Assembly: GCA_910589555.1 (NCBI GenBank)
Contig: CAJUTE010000034.1
Span: 1 to 29,772 of the forward strand
DNA: 29,772 bases
Source of the DNA: an uncultured Muribaculum sp.
GTDB lineage: Bacteria; Bacteroidota; Bacteroidia; Bacteroidales; Muribaculaceae
Direction of reading: 5' to 3'
The notes under the pieces are model-generated. The model had not been told where the DNA came from and did not search any database. It worked only from the letters and a program-made list of their open reading frames with translations. Below are positions 8,967-17,163 of the stretch, in pieces. A program made the translations under genes and the position numbers. Each line of letters begins with the position of its first letter. Positions within the stretch are counted from its first letter, which is position 1.

Positions 8967-10406
8967 TTAATCTTCGATTATTGCGGCGTTTTGTGTGAAC
9001 GCCACTTTCTTCATGAACAATCCTGCCGATAAAGCGGTCACTATAAGCCCTGCCGCTACTGAGACGGTGTGGTCTATGCCGAACCCTTCAGGAGCGAACA
9101 GGATGTAGGTGGTGCACACGCAAGTCATGAACATTGCCGGAAGCATGGTGATCCAGTAAGCAAGGCGGCGTTGAGCAAGATAAACAGTGCAAGCCCAAAG
9201 GGTGAACACGGCAAGAGTCTGGTTGCACCATGCGAAATATCGCCACAGTATGTTGAAGTCGAGTTGCATGATGATGAAGGTCAACACGAAGATGGGTATT
9301 GACACGGCAAGACGTCTTACGATGGTTTTCTGCTCAAGGTTCATGAAGTCGGCAGCGATGAGACGGGCGCTTCTCAGCGCGGTGTCGCCGCTGGTGATAG
9401 GGGCTGCTATAACGCCGAGTATGGCGAGCGCTCCGCCGAATGTGCCAAGCCACTCAAGGGAGATGTTGTGCACGAGCCCACCAGCGCCTCCGTTTTCGGC
9501 GAGATAGGTTCCGAGATTCTCATAGCCGCCGGTGAATGCGATTGCTGCGGCAGCCCAAATGAGCGCCACGATGCCTTCAGTGACCATGGCTCCGTAGAAC
9601 ACCGGGCGGGCAAGTTTTTCATTCTTCAGGCATCGCGCCATCATAGGCGACTGTGTGGCATGGAATCCTGAGATCGCGCCACACGCGATGGACACAAACA
9701 TCATGGGGAACAGCGGCATCGTGTCGGCAGTGTCGCTGCGGTTGTACAGACCCTGTGTGATTCCGTCGGGGATTGTCACGTCGGAAAATATAAGCACGCC
9801 CATTATTCCTGCAGCCATGAAAAGCAGAGCAAATCCGAATATCGGGTAAAGATTGCCTATGAGTTTGTCGATAGGCAGCAGTGTGGCAAGGATATAGTAA
9901 ATGAATATGGCGGCTATCCAGAAAGTGGCATCCATCCATTCAGGCGTCATTCCGGCTATGAGTCCGGCGGGGGTGAGAACGAACACCGCGCCGACAAGCA
10001 CCATGAGCATCAGGGAGAAGCCTCTCATGAGCTGCTTTACGCCATTGCCGAGTTGCGAGCCTACTATTTCGGGTAGAGAAGCTCCACCCATGCGTATTGA
10101 TATTTCGCCCGACAAGAAGTCGTGCACGGCTCCGGCAAATATGGTTCCGAGCACAATCCAGAGGAAAGCTGCGGGACCATACATTATGCCCATTATCGCG
10201 CCGAAGATGGGTCCGAGTCCGGCTATGTTGAGGAATTGTATCAAAAACACTTTCCAGGTGGGCAGGGGCAGATAGTCAATCCCATCCTGTTTGGTATAGC
10301 ACGGCATCTCCCGCTTCGGGTTGCATCCTATTACGCGTTCAACAAGCAAGCCGTAGAAAAAATATCCTGATATCAATACGGCTAAAGCTATTAAAAAAGT
10401 AGTCAT
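8967..10406 (-). CDS. cstA: CstA-family carbon starvation / peptide-pyruvate carrier, short form
   Basis: A 479-residue integral membrane protein with about 12 hydrophobic segments. It carries the CstA signature run after the second segment: FLNIAGLGPIFGAIMG, then AGAVHDFLSGE and RMGGASLPEIVG. Family members take up pyruvate or peptides under carbon limitation. E. coli CstA has about 700 residues, so this is the shorter form also seen in other Bacteroidota. It lies 40 nt behind the TPR/PD40 gene and 14 nt before the PHP gene. I saw no matching TAnnTTTG promoter in the 40-nt gap, so it may be read from the upstream gene's promoter. Confidence 0.88.
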   Translation of the reverse strand: MTTFLIALAVLISGYFFYGLLVERVIGCNPKREMPCYTKQDGIDYLPLPTWKVFLIQFLNIAGLGPIFGAIMGIMYGPAAFLWIVLGTIFAGAVHDFLSGEISIRMGGASLPEIVGSQLGNGVKQLMRGFSLMLMVLVGAVFVLTPAGLIAGMTPEWMDATFWIAAIFIYYILATLLPIDKLIGNLYPIFGFALLFMAAGIMGVLIFSDVTIPDGITQGLYNRSDTADTMPLFPMMFVSIACGAISGFHATQSPMMARCLKNEKLARPVFYGAMVTEGIVALIWAAAAIAFTGGYENLGTYLAENGGAGGLVHNISLEWLGTFGGALAILGVIAAPITSGDTALRSARLIAADFMNLEQKTIVRRLAVSIPIFVLTFIIMQLDFNILWRYFAWCNQTLAVFTLWACTVYLAQRRLAYWITMLPAMFMTCVCTTYILFAPEGFGIDHTVSVAAGLIVTALSAGLFMKKVAFTQNAAIIED

Positions 10407-10446
10407 TTAAAAATGATAATGATATTGGTGTAACTAAACAAAACTC

Positions 10447-11856
10447 TTAATTTTCCTGCGATATTACGGCATTGGCTTTTTGCTTCAGGATGCCGCGGTC
10501 AGTGTCAAGTTTTTGTTCAAGATTTTTTATTGTGTCGATTAATGACCTGTCGCCGTTGCGATATTTTGTCCTGAGCTTAAGGAGTGTTTCCTCATTAGCC
10601 TTAAACTCTTCCACGGCATCAAGATATTCCTCCATCAGGGCTTTGGCTCTTGTGCTGCGGAAGTCGCTCATGCGGGTGTACACTCTGCCGCCGGGAAGAG
10701 CGAATGCAAACTCCTTTTTCTTGGAATTGCGGTTTAGCTCTATGCGGTCGATTTTTTGCAGAATTTCGGCATAGTCTTTGCCATCCTCCCATGTGGAGCG
10801 GTAGTCAGTTATACGGGCTTTGTCCACAAGATTGTCGTCGTCGGCGTCATAATTCTTTCTCAGGTCTGACGGGATGAACTTGTAGATGGTGATGGAATCT
10901 TCCATCTGGTTGCGGTCGGTAGCCCACCATCCCACACCGGTGATTTCGTCAATGGCGAGCATATAGTCGTCGTAGGGCGAGTTGTAGGGCATACCTATGT
11001 TTTGCGGCTGAAGGAAGCTGTTCTCCTCCTTACGCGATATAAAAATATCATAACCGCCTATTGAACCGTCGCCGTTATTGGCATAGTACAGCGTGACACC
11101 GTCGGGCATCAGAAACGGGAAATTGTTGTCGCCGGAAATGTTGATTGCGTCATCCAGGATGTGGGCTTTCTCCCATGAGCCGTCAAACAGCTTGTTGGAT
11201 TCCATGATCAGATACTCATCATTGTCCGATGGCGCCGCCCACAGCATCACCGATTGTGTTTCCGGCATGAACACGGTGGTGGGGTCGGCGTAGTCGCAGT
11301 CATCCGGCAATATGTCGACTGAATTTATCGAGCCTGCGCCCGGTGAGAGACGGTATATTTTGAAAAATTCCTCACGGTCCACCGCCACGCTGTCGATTAT
11401 GACTATCTTTTCCACGCGGTCGAGCATATTTCCGGCGAGACGGACTCTACGGCGCAGGTCGGCGATCTCATCGGGCATGGACTTCTTGGCTTTCTTCAGC
11501 GCGGCTTCATATAAGTCGATATATTCGTCGGCTCCGTCAAAGTCATATTTCTGGAATGCTATTTCGGCAAGATAACGCGGCGCTTCAATCACCCCTTTGG
11601 AGTGAGCGAATTTCAATCGTGGAATCGCCTCGTCGTGCCTGCCTGCCTGCATGAGGCACACACCCACCCATTGGTTGAGCGATGCGTCCTTAGGTTTCCT
11701 CTTTATTTCCTCAAGGAATGTGGGCAATGCTCCTTCGAAATCTCCTGCGCGATACATCTCGCGCGCCTCATTGAGGGTTACGGCTGATGCGGAAGGCGCC
11801 GCAAGCAACAGGGCGGCAACCATTGCCGCCAATATGAAAATATTTTTGGATGACAT
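10447..11856 (-). CDS. Secreted TPR and PD40 beta-propeller protein
   Basis: A 469-residue protein with a Sec signal peptide (about 1-26, ending ASA). Tetratricopeptide-like repeats follow at about 28-130 (EMYRAGDFEGALPTF, VCLMQAGRHDEAIPRLKFA). Then come WD40-like/PD40 propeller strands (FPFLMPDGVTLYYANNGDGSIGGYDIFISRK) and a charged coiled-coil C-terminus (about 400-469). Bacteroidota have related TPR-PD40 proteins, often with an OmpA domain and linked to type IX secretion (PorE-like). This one has no OmpA domain, so the link is weak. It is probably periplasmic. It has an exact-consensus promoter facing that of the plus-strand gene at 11990. Confidence 0.78.
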   Translation of the reverse strand: MSSKNIFILAAMVAALLLAAPSASAVTLNEAREMYRAGDFEGALPTFLEEIKRKPKDASLNQWVGVCLMQAGRHDEAIPRLKFAHSKGVIEAPRYLAEIAFQKYDFDGADEYIDLYEAALKKAKKSMPDEIADLRRRVRLAGNMLDRVEKIVIIDSVAVDREEFFKIYRLSPGAGSINSVDILPDDCDYADPTTVFMPETQSVMLWAAPSDNDEYLIMESNKLFDGSWEKAHILDDAINISGDNNFPFLMPDGVTLYYANNGDGSIGGYDIFISRKEENSFLQPQNIGMPYNSPYDDYMLAIDEITGVGWWATDRNQMEDSITIYKFIPSDLRKNYDADDDNLVDKARITDYRSTWEDGKDYAEILQKIDRIELNRNSKKKEFAFALPGGRVYTRMSDFRSTRAKALMEEYLDAVEEFKANEETLLKLRTKYRNGDRSLIDTIKNLEQKLDTDRGILKQKANAVISQEN

Positions 11857-11875
11857 AAATGTACATTTTAATGCT

Positions 11876-11906
11876 CAAATATACACATTTTCCATGATAT
11901 GGCAAA
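11876..11906 (-). promoter_or_regulatory. Bacteroidota-type promoter of the TPR/PD40 gene
   Basis: On the minus strand TTTG (11903-11906), 19 nt and TATATTTG (11876-11883) match the consensus exactly. The -7 element is about 20 nt from the ATG at 11854-11856. A second exact promoter on the plus strand begins 27 nt away. Confidence 0.82.
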
Positions 11907-11932
11907 ATCGGGGAAAATTTGGCAAGGGGAAA

Positions 11933-11963
11933 TTTGATTAATCGCTTTAAAATACTATCTTTG
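11933..11963 (+). promoter_or_regulatory. Bacteroidota-type promoter of the secreted-protein gene
   Basis: TTTG (11933-11936), 19 nt and TATCTTTG (11956-11963) match the consensus exactly. The -7 element lies 26 nt upstream of the ATG at 11990 and diverges from the promoter at 11876-11906. Confidence 0.85.
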
Positions 11964-11989
11964 TCAATTATAATGTATTACTGAATATA

Positions 11990-12658
11990 ATGAGATTTTA
12001 TCGGATTTTAATATCGGCGGCAATAGCAGCGCTGTCGGGATTGGGGCTGAATGCCGTCAAGCCGATTGAGACCGGCGTGAATGAATACATAGCTCTGCTG
12101 GAGGCCACCGGACGACAGATGTTTGCGTTTGACGTGAGCGAGTTTTCCGATTCCGCGAGGACTGTGATGATTGAGCTGAGGGAGTATGCCGGCGACACTC
12201 TTGCCGCCAAGACTGTTAAGTTTCCTGTAAAGTCGGTTGAATACCGTGATGTTGACGATATGATAATGTCGGGCTTCGATGCCGATGATTTCGAGGATGC
12301 CGATAAGGGTATATTCCGCACATTGAAGCAGATAAATGTGGGGTTCAGCTGTGCTCCGGGGGATAGCTTGGCAACTATAGTCATCGATATTCCGGAGGTG
12401 ATGACCGCGCCTGTAGTCCGCAAGCTGCGTCCGGTGACAAATGAAGAGGGTAAGCCGCAGTATTTTTATGCGCCGTTTGCGTGCATGGATTTTGGTGATG
12501 CGAAATCGGGGGTGTTCACTCCGCTTGCCGTGCTTGCTTCCGGGTGGTTTGACCCGAAAATAAATCGGTTGCGCGCCTGCGGTAACGGTAATTCGGTCAC
12601 CAAAGAGTCTCCTCATTATTTTGTGGTGGGGATAAGTGTGAAAAACCGACAGCGTTAA
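11990..12658 (+). CDS. Secreted protein of unknown function
   Basis: A 222-residue protein I do not recognise. The N-terminus is a Sec signal peptide (MRFYRILISAAIAALSGLGLNA, cleavage near residue 22). The mature part is acidic at first, with DVDDMIMSGFDADDFEDADKG near residues 84-104. It ends in a beta-rich stretch (PQYFYAPFACMDFGDAKSGVFTP) that contains two of its few cysteines. No membrane segment follows the signal peptide. The start is supported by an exact promoter 26 nt upstream. It is probably periplasmic or surface-exposed. The neighbour facing it is a TPR/PD40 protein, but shared promoter space is the only link. Confidence 0.75.
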   Translation: MRFYRILISAAIAALSGLGLNAVKPIETGVNEYIALLEATGRQMFAFDVSEFSDSARTVMIELREYAGDTLAAKTVKFPVKSVEYRDVDDMIMSGFDADDFEDADKGIFRTLKQINVGFSCAPGDSLATIVIDIPEVMTAPVVRKLRPVTNEEGKPQYFYAPFACMDFGDAKSGVFTPLAVLASGWFDPKINRLRACGNGNSVTKESPHYFVVGISVKNRQR

Positions 12659-12763
12659 GCGGCTATGTGAAATTTTTTTAACATGACATCCTACTTTTTC
12701 CCCGGAAAAGCGTTATATAGACTGTAAGGAAACCAAATATTAACATTTTTAATAAAAAACAAC

Positions 12764-12961
12764 ATGAAACCATTACACGTAGTATTATCAGTTATCGGAG
12801 GCGCGATTGCCGGTGCCGCAGTAGGATTGCTATTAGCCCCTGAAAAAGGTGAAGATACTCGCGCTAACATTGCACGACTCGTTAAAGAGAAATTCCCCCA
12901 GTTGAAACACAGCAAGATTGAGGAAATTGTTGACGAGATTCAGGAATCACTCGAAGATTAA
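12764..12961 (+). CDS. YtxH-family small membrane protein (copy 1)
   Basis: A 65-residue protein with one glycine/alanine-rich membrane helix (about 6-26: VLSVIGGAIAGAAVGLLLAP) followed by the YtxH hallmark LLAPEKGEDTR and a charged amphipathic tail. YtxH proteins are stress-linked in Gram-positive bacteria, and their molecular function is not settled. A second copy follows 27 nt later, with a holin-like and a basic protein beyond. The leader is A-rich (TAAAAAACAACATG) with no Shine-Dalgarno sequence, as is usual for the phylum. Confidence 0.85.
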   Translation: MKPLHVVLSVIGGAIAGAAVGLLLAPEKGEDTRANIARLVKEKFPQLKHSKIEEIVDEIQESLED

Positions 12962-12988
12962 TCATATTCATCATAAAACTTAAATACT

Positions 12989-13192
12989 ATGAGCGATAGT
13001 TTAGGACTGATTTCCGCATTTTTAGGCGGAGCGGTAGTCGGCGCTACTGCGGCGATTCTTTTTGCCCCGGAGAAGGGTGAGGACTTGCGTGAGCGCATTT
13101 GCAAGATACTCCGTAAGAACGGTGTCGTGTGCTCAGAGCAGGATGTAGACGCTCTTGTGGCGCGTCTTACCAAGGAACTTGATGAAGAATAA
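12989..13192 (+). CDS. YtxH-family small membrane protein (copy 2)
   Basis: A 67-residue paralogue of the preceding gene. The membrane helix (about 7-27: LISAFLGGAVVGATAAILFAP) is followed by the same FAPEKGEDLR block and a charged tail ending LTKELDEE. Copies 1 and 2 share the APEKGED core but differ in the tail. Copy 2 has two cysteines (ICKILRKNGVVC), copy 1 none. The 27-nt spacing from copy 1 suggests one message. Two small hairpins follow, the second a likely terminator (13246-13274). Confidence 0.85.
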   Translation: MSDSLGLISAFLGGAVVGATAAILFAPEKGEDLRERICKILRKNGVVCSEQDVDALVARLTKELDEE

Positions 13193-13245
13193 AAAGAACA
13201 ATTGAAGGTGTGTCAAAACACCGGAACAAACTTTTTTGACGGTAG

Positions 13246-13274
13246 GGACGCGCGCAGTCGTGCGTCCTTATTTT
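13246..13274 (+). terminator. Probable intrinsic terminator after the YtxH pair
   Basis: A 9-bp GC-rich stem (13246-13254 with 13259-13267, one G-U pair) with loop CAGT is followed by TTATTTT. A weaker 5-bp hairpin (13207-13211/13218-13222) with a T-run at 13232-13237 lies just upstream. Together they suggest that the YtxH pair and the next two genes may be separate transcripts. Confidence 0.6.
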
Positions 13275-13309
13275 CAAAATGCGCCGATGCACATGAGGTG
13301 AGGCGTGTT

Positions 13310-13340
13310 TTTGTGGCTGATGTTTTTGAATTTCCTTTTG
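13310..13340 (+). promoter_or_regulatory. Possible promoter of the holin-like gene
   Basis: TTTG (13310-13313), 19 nt and TCCTTTTG (13333-13340) match TTTG-N19-TAnnTTTG with one mismatch in the -7 box. Transcription would begin only about 8 nt before the ATG at 13355, which is short. The internal ATG at 13397 is an alternative start. Confidence 0.4.
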
Positions 13341-13354
13341 ATACATAGGCATAT

Positions 13355-13738
13355 ATGGGTGTACAAAACGATGATTTACGGTCGTCAATATCTAACATGA
13401 AGATATGGGGGAAGCTCTATCTTGAGAATCTGAAGCTTCTTTCCATCGAAAAGAGCACGGTGCTTTTCGGGCACGCCGCCCTTGCCGGGGTGCTTGCAGT
13501 GCTTTCAATAATAGCGTTTTTCTTTATTTCGCTTGCGCTTGTGTTTTTGTTGGCGCAGGTGCTCCCCCTTATGTGGAGCTTTTTGATAATGGGCGGCGTG
13601 TATATCATTGCCGGGGTCGTTGCGGTGATTTTCCGCAATACGCTGTTTATAAATCCTATATGCCGGTTTATGACACGGCTCTTCCTTGCTCCGCCGCCAG
13701 AATATATAACCCGTACTGAAGAAGAAAAGAAGCTATGA
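13355..13738 (+). CDS. YqjE/phage-holin-III-family membrane protein
   Basis: A 127-residue protein with a short soluble N-terminus, two hydrophobic helices (about 36-69 and 72-95) and a charged C-terminal tail (EYITRTEEEKKL). The pattern fits the putative actinobacterial holin-III/YqjE family (PF07332). Most members are chromosomal proteins, not phage holins. No phage genes surround it. It follows two YtxH genes and overlaps the next gene by 4 nt (ATGA at 13735-13738), so the pair is probably coupled. An internal ATG at 13397 (MKIWGKLYLENLKL) could be the true start. Confidence 0.78.
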   Translation: MGVQNDDLRSSISNMKIWGKLYLENLKLLSIEKSTVLFGHAALAGVLAVLSIIAFFFISLALVFLLAQVLPLMWSFLIMGGVYIIAGVVAVIFRNTLFINPICRFMTRLFLAPPPEYITRTEEEKKL

Positions 13739-14028
13739 AAGAGAAAAATCCAGTTGTAGTGCCCGACGACGGTCTTGAGAAATGGAAAGGTTATACGCTC
13801 GCTGACTTGCGCTACCAGCGTGCCATCAATCATGTGAGAATGGAGATGGAACGTGAGCGGCTCGCCAACAGCATGACGCGTCTTAACGATATGAAGAGCA
13901 AATTCACGTTGCCCGGCAACGGATTGCTCCAGAAGGTGTTTGCCGGTTTCTCGATATTCGACTATGCTTTGCTTGCCATAACTACGGGAAAGCAGATAAG
14001 GAAAGTGTACCGGTTTTTCAAAAAATAA
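13735..14028 (+). CDS. Small basic protein of the YtxH/holin cluster (YqjK-like layout)
   Basis: A 97-residue protein I cannot assign to a named family. Residues about 25-60 are charged and helical (RAINHVRMEMERERLANSM). A mildly hydrophobic stretch follows (about 64-82: GLLQKVFAGFSIFDYALLAI), then a very basic tail (KQIRKVYRFFKK). The layout resembles YqjK of the E. coli yqjDEK operon, where a holin-III-family protein is also the neighbour. I infer analogy, not proven homology. It starts within the stop codon of the holin-like gene. A weak 6-bp hairpin (14037-14042/14047-14052) lies just after the stop. Confidence 0.72.
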   Translation: MKEKNPVVVPDDGLEKWKGYTLADLRYQRAINHVRMEMERERLANSMTRLNDMKSKFTLPGNGLLQKVFAGFSIFDYALLAITTGKQIRKVYRFFKK

Positions 14029-14230
14029 TATTGGTGTACGGTCAACACCGTATTGCCTACATTCCTTCAGCAGACTCGCCCCGTCCGGGGCTCGTGATGG
14101 AGGAGTGTTGTGCCATCCCCCGGCTTCGCTTTGCTCAGCCGAGGATATAAACAGACCCGTACCTGTCGGCACTTAGCTCGATCCATCCGGATTTATTACC
14201 CAAATTATTATCTAATTTTATCGGACATCA
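14029..14230. other. Gene-free interval with several GC-rich hairpins
   Basis: No convincing gene is present between the convergent small basic protein gene and uvrA. Stems pair 14037-14042/14047-14052, 14078-14082/14087-14091, 14096-14100/14113-14117 and 14121-14125/14137-14141. The base composition and stem density differ from the AT-rich spacers elsewhere in the window. It may be a dispersed intergenic repeat, or an RNA on the minus strand. Confidence 0.35.
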
Positions 14231-14268
14231 TAAAAAATAAGAGCTTGTTTAAACCAAACAAGCTCTTA
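14231..14268 (-). terminator. Strong intrinsic terminator of uvrA
   Basis: A perfect 13-bp inverted repeat (14238-14250 with 14256-14268, loop 14251-14255) lies 19 nt behind the uvrA stop. On the minus strand it is followed directly by TTTTTTA (14237-14231). Confidence 0.88.
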
Positions 14269-14287
14269 GTGGCTATTATATAGGCGG

Positions 14288-17083
14288 TTATTTTGATAAT
14301 TTCTCGGCGAGATACGTTGCCGTATAGCCTTTGCCGGCTGCCACAATCTCTTCCGGAGTGCCCTCGGCTACGAGTGTTCCGCCGGCTTCGCCGCCTTCCG
14401 GTCCTATATCGATGACGTGGTCGGCGCATTTTATCACATCCATGTTGTGCTCGATTATAATGACTGTGTGCCCCATGTCGATAAGGCGTTTGAAGGAGTC
14501 CATGAGGGTGTTGATGTCATTGAAATGGAGTCCGGTGGTGGGTTCGTCAAATATGAACATGGTGGGCTCCGGTTTCTCCATGGCAAGGAAATAGGCGAGC
14601 TTCACGCGTTGGTTCTCTCCGCCCGAGAGGGTGGATGAGGATTGTCCCAACTTTATGTAGCCAAGTCCCACATCTTTCAGCGGTTGGAGTCGGCGCACAA
14701 TCTTTTTCTCCTGATTGCCGGTGCCTTCCGCGAAAAATTCGATGGCTTGGTTGACAGTCATGTTAAGAACATCGTTGATGTTCATTCCGCGATACTTTAT
14801 GTCGAGCACTTCCTGCTTGTAGCGCTCGCCGTGGCAAGCCTCGCAGGGGATTACGATATCAGCCATGAACTGCATTTCGATTGTTATGGTTCCTTCGCCT
14901 TTGCACTCTTCACATCGTCCACCTTCGGAGTTGAATGAGAAGTATCCAGCCGAAAAGCCCATCTGCTTTGCCGATTGCTGTTCGGCAAAGAGTTTGCGAA
15001 CTTCGTCAAATGCTTTCAGGTAGGTGGCGGGATTGCTTCGTGTGGACTTGCCAATGGGATTCTGGTCCACGAATTCGATTGCCGAGATGCGTTTCAGGTC
15101 GCCGGAAAGGGATTTGTGTATGCCGGGAGCATCACCCGCTTCGCCAAGATGGCGCAGCATAGCTTTGTACAGGATGTCGCGCACAAGGGTTGACTTGCCT
15201 GAGCCGCTGACTCCGGTCACCACAGTCATGACTCCGAGGGGGAATTTCACATCGATGTTTTTTAGATTGTGCTCGCGCGCGCCTTTCACCTCGATGAAAT
15301 CCCTCCATTTTCTGCGATGGTTGGGGACGGGAATCTCCAATTCATGATTGAGGTATTTCACCGTGTAGGAGTCAGAGGCTTTCTGCAAGTGAGCCACATC
15401 TCCCTGATATATTATGTTTCCGCCGTGACGGCCTGCGTCGGGGCCCACGTCGATAAGATAGTCGCAAGCGTTCATGATCTCCTCGTCATGTTCCACCACC
15501 ACCACGGTGTTGCCGAGCCCTTGCAGCTTGCGCAGCACCTCGATGAGTTTGTGGGTGTCGCGTGAATGGAGTCCTATGCTCGGCTCGTCAAGTATGTAGA
15601 GTGATCCCACCAGGCTGCTGCCGAGTGAGGTGGCGAGGTTTATGCGCTGACTTTCGCCTCCCGACAGCGTTGATGAGAGTCGGTCAAGTGTGAGGTAGCC
15701 GAGTCCTACGTCGCAGAGGAAGCCTATGCGGTTGTTGATTTCGACAAGCAGGCGTGAGGCTATTTTCTGCTCGGTTTCGTTCACGTTCAATTCCTCAAAC
15801 CATTGTTTCAGGTCTTTTACCGGCATCTTTACGATGTCGGTGATTGTTTTTCCGGCGATTTTCACGTAGGAAGCATCGGGCTGAAGCCGGCTGCCGTGAC
15901 ATTCAGGGCAGGTGGTTTTTCCCCGGTATCGCGCGAGCATCACGCGGTACTGGATTTTATATTGATTGGATTCTACCATTTTGAAGAATCCGTCGATGCC
16001 CTTGAAAGCACCTTTTCCGTGCCACAGGATGTCGAGTTCCTTTTCCGAGAGGTCGCAGTAGGGGCGATGCACCGGAAAACCAAGAGATGGCGCCATTCTG
16101 ATTAATTCCTGCTTCCATTCGCTCATCTTGTCGCCGCGCCAGCACACTACGGCGTCGTCATAGACGGAGCGTGTCTTATCGGGCACGATGAGGTCGGGGT
16201 CGAGCCCTATGACTTTGCCGAATCCCTCGCAACGCTTGCACGCTCCGTAAGGATTGTTGAAGTTGAACATAAGGTCGCCGGGTTCGCGGAATGTCATGCC
16301 GTCGGCTTCAAAGCGTTTTGAGAAGTCGTGGCGGTGTATGTGTCGGTTCTCATCCCACACGAGGACGCTCATGTGGTCAAGACCCTCGAAAAATGCTGTT
16401 TCCGCCGAGTCGGCAAGCCGGCTCATCTCATCGCCGTCGGGTTGCAGCGACAGTCGGTCGATGAGCAGATCATATCCGGTGGCGTCATCGGGGAGCTCCT
16501 TGTCGGCAAGGAGTTCTTCGATTTCAAAAAATTCGCCATTCTTCACGAGGCGTGAATAGCCTTCTTTGAGATATATCTCCAGTTGCTGGGGGAATTTTCG
16601 ACCTTCGGGGAGCGTGATGGGGCTTACCACTGCCGCTCTTGTGCCGGAAGGGTAGGCTGCCGCGAGTGCAGTGACATCCTCGATGGTGTGTTTTTTGACC
16701 TCTTCACCCGATATGGGGGAATATGTTCTGCCGATGCGTCCGAAAAGCAGACGCAGGTAGTCATATATCTCGGTGGAAGTTCCCACGGTGGAGCGCGGGT
16801 TGCGAGTGCTCACTTTCTGCTCTATGGCTATTGCGGGTGGCAACCCCTTTATGAAGTCGACTTCAGGTTTCGCCATTTTGCCTAAAAACTGACGTGCGTA
16901 GGCGGATAGGCTCTCCACATAGCGGCGTTGTCCTTCGGCGTAGAGAGTGTCGAAGGCAAGCGACGATTTGCCTGATCCCGACACGCCGGTGATGACGACC
17001 AGCTTGTTGCTCGGAATCTCGATGTCAATATTTTTCAGGTTGTTTACGCGTGCTCCTTTTACAAGTATATTTCTTTCTGCCAT
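14288..17083 (-). CDS. uvrA: Excinuclease ABC subunit A
   Basis: A 931-residue UvrA, the damage-sensing ATPase of nucleotide excision repair. Two ABC modules are complete. Module 1 has Walker A GVSGSGKS (33-40), a CKRCEGFG and later CPECHGSR zinc pair, and the LSGGESQR signature. Module 2 has GVSGSGKST, the CEECKGEG...CEACHGER zinc finger, and LSGGENQR followed by FIFDEPTTGLH. The frame runs 25 codons further upstream, but the ATG at 17081-17083 (MAERNILVKGARVNNLKN) matches family starts, and the upstream part would overlap the probable promoter. The gene stands alone, with a strong terminator 19 nt after its stop. Confidence 0.97.
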   Translation of the reverse strand: MAERNILVKGARVNNLKNIDIEIPSNKLVVITGVSGSGKSSLAFDTLYAEGQRRYVESLSAYARQFLGKMAKPEVDFIKGLPPAIAIEQKVSTRNPRSTVGTSTEIYDYLRLLFGRIGRTYSPISGEEVKKHTIEDVTALAAAYPSGTRAAVVSPITLPEGRKFPQQLEIYLKEGYSRLVKNGEFFEIEELLADKELPDDATGYDLLIDRLSLQPDGDEMSRLADSAETAFFEGLDHMSVLVWDENRHIHRHDFSKRFEADGMTFREPGDLMFNFNNPYGACKRCEGFGKVIGLDPDLIVPDKTRSVYDDAVVCWRGDKMSEWKQELIRMAPSLGFPVHRPYCDLSEKELDILWHGKGAFKGIDGFFKMVESNQYKIQYRVMLARYRGKTTCPECHGSRLQPDASYVKIAGKTITDIVKMPVKDLKQWFEELNVNETEQKIASRLLVEINNRIGFLCDVGLGYLTLDRLSSTLSGGESQRINLATSLGSSLVGSLYILDEPSIGLHSRDTHKLIEVLRKLQGLGNTVVVVEHDEEIMNACDYLIDVGPDAGRHGGNIIYQGDVAHLQKASDSYTVKYLNHELEIPVPNHRRKWRDFIEVKGAREHNLKNIDVKFPLGVMTVVTGVSGSGKSTLVRDILYKAMLRHLGEAGDAPGIHKSLSGDLKRISAIEFVDQNPIGKSTRSNPATYLKAFDEVRKLFAEQQSAKQMGFSAGYFSFNSEGGRCEECKGEGTITIEMQFMADIVIPCEACHGERYKQEVLDIKYRGMNINDVLNMTVNQAIEFFAEGTGNQEKKIVRRLQPLKDVGLGYIKLGQSSSTLSGGENQRVKLAYFLAMEKPEPTMFIFDEPTTGLHFNDINTLMDSFKRLIDMGHTVIIIEHNMDVIKCADHVIDIGPEGGEAGGTLVAEGTPEEIVAAGKGYTATYLAEKLSK

Positions 17084-17155
17084 AAGCTTCTTTTCGAATG
17101 AATGTCGGGGGGATGCCGGTTGTGACAGCCGGCGCTCCTCGAAGTTTGCAACTTG

Positions 17156-17163
17156 CAAAGTTA
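17156..17163 (-). promoter_or_regulatory. Probable -7 promoter element of uvrA
   Basis: TAACTTTG on the minus strand is an exact TAnnTTTG element 72 nt upstream of the uvrA ATG. No good TTTG lies at the expected distance, so the -33 box is weak. No LexA-type box was recognised. Confidence 0.5.

Noticed and set aside
13355..13738. Phage holin as a prophage remnant
   Set aside because: No endolysin or structural genes are present, and the family is mostly chromosomal. The YtxH neighbours fit an envelope role.
13417..14172. 251-codon open frame on the minus strand
   Set aside because: It runs antisense through the holin-like and basic-protein genes and has no signal, domain or promoter. Its length comes from the biased codons opposite.
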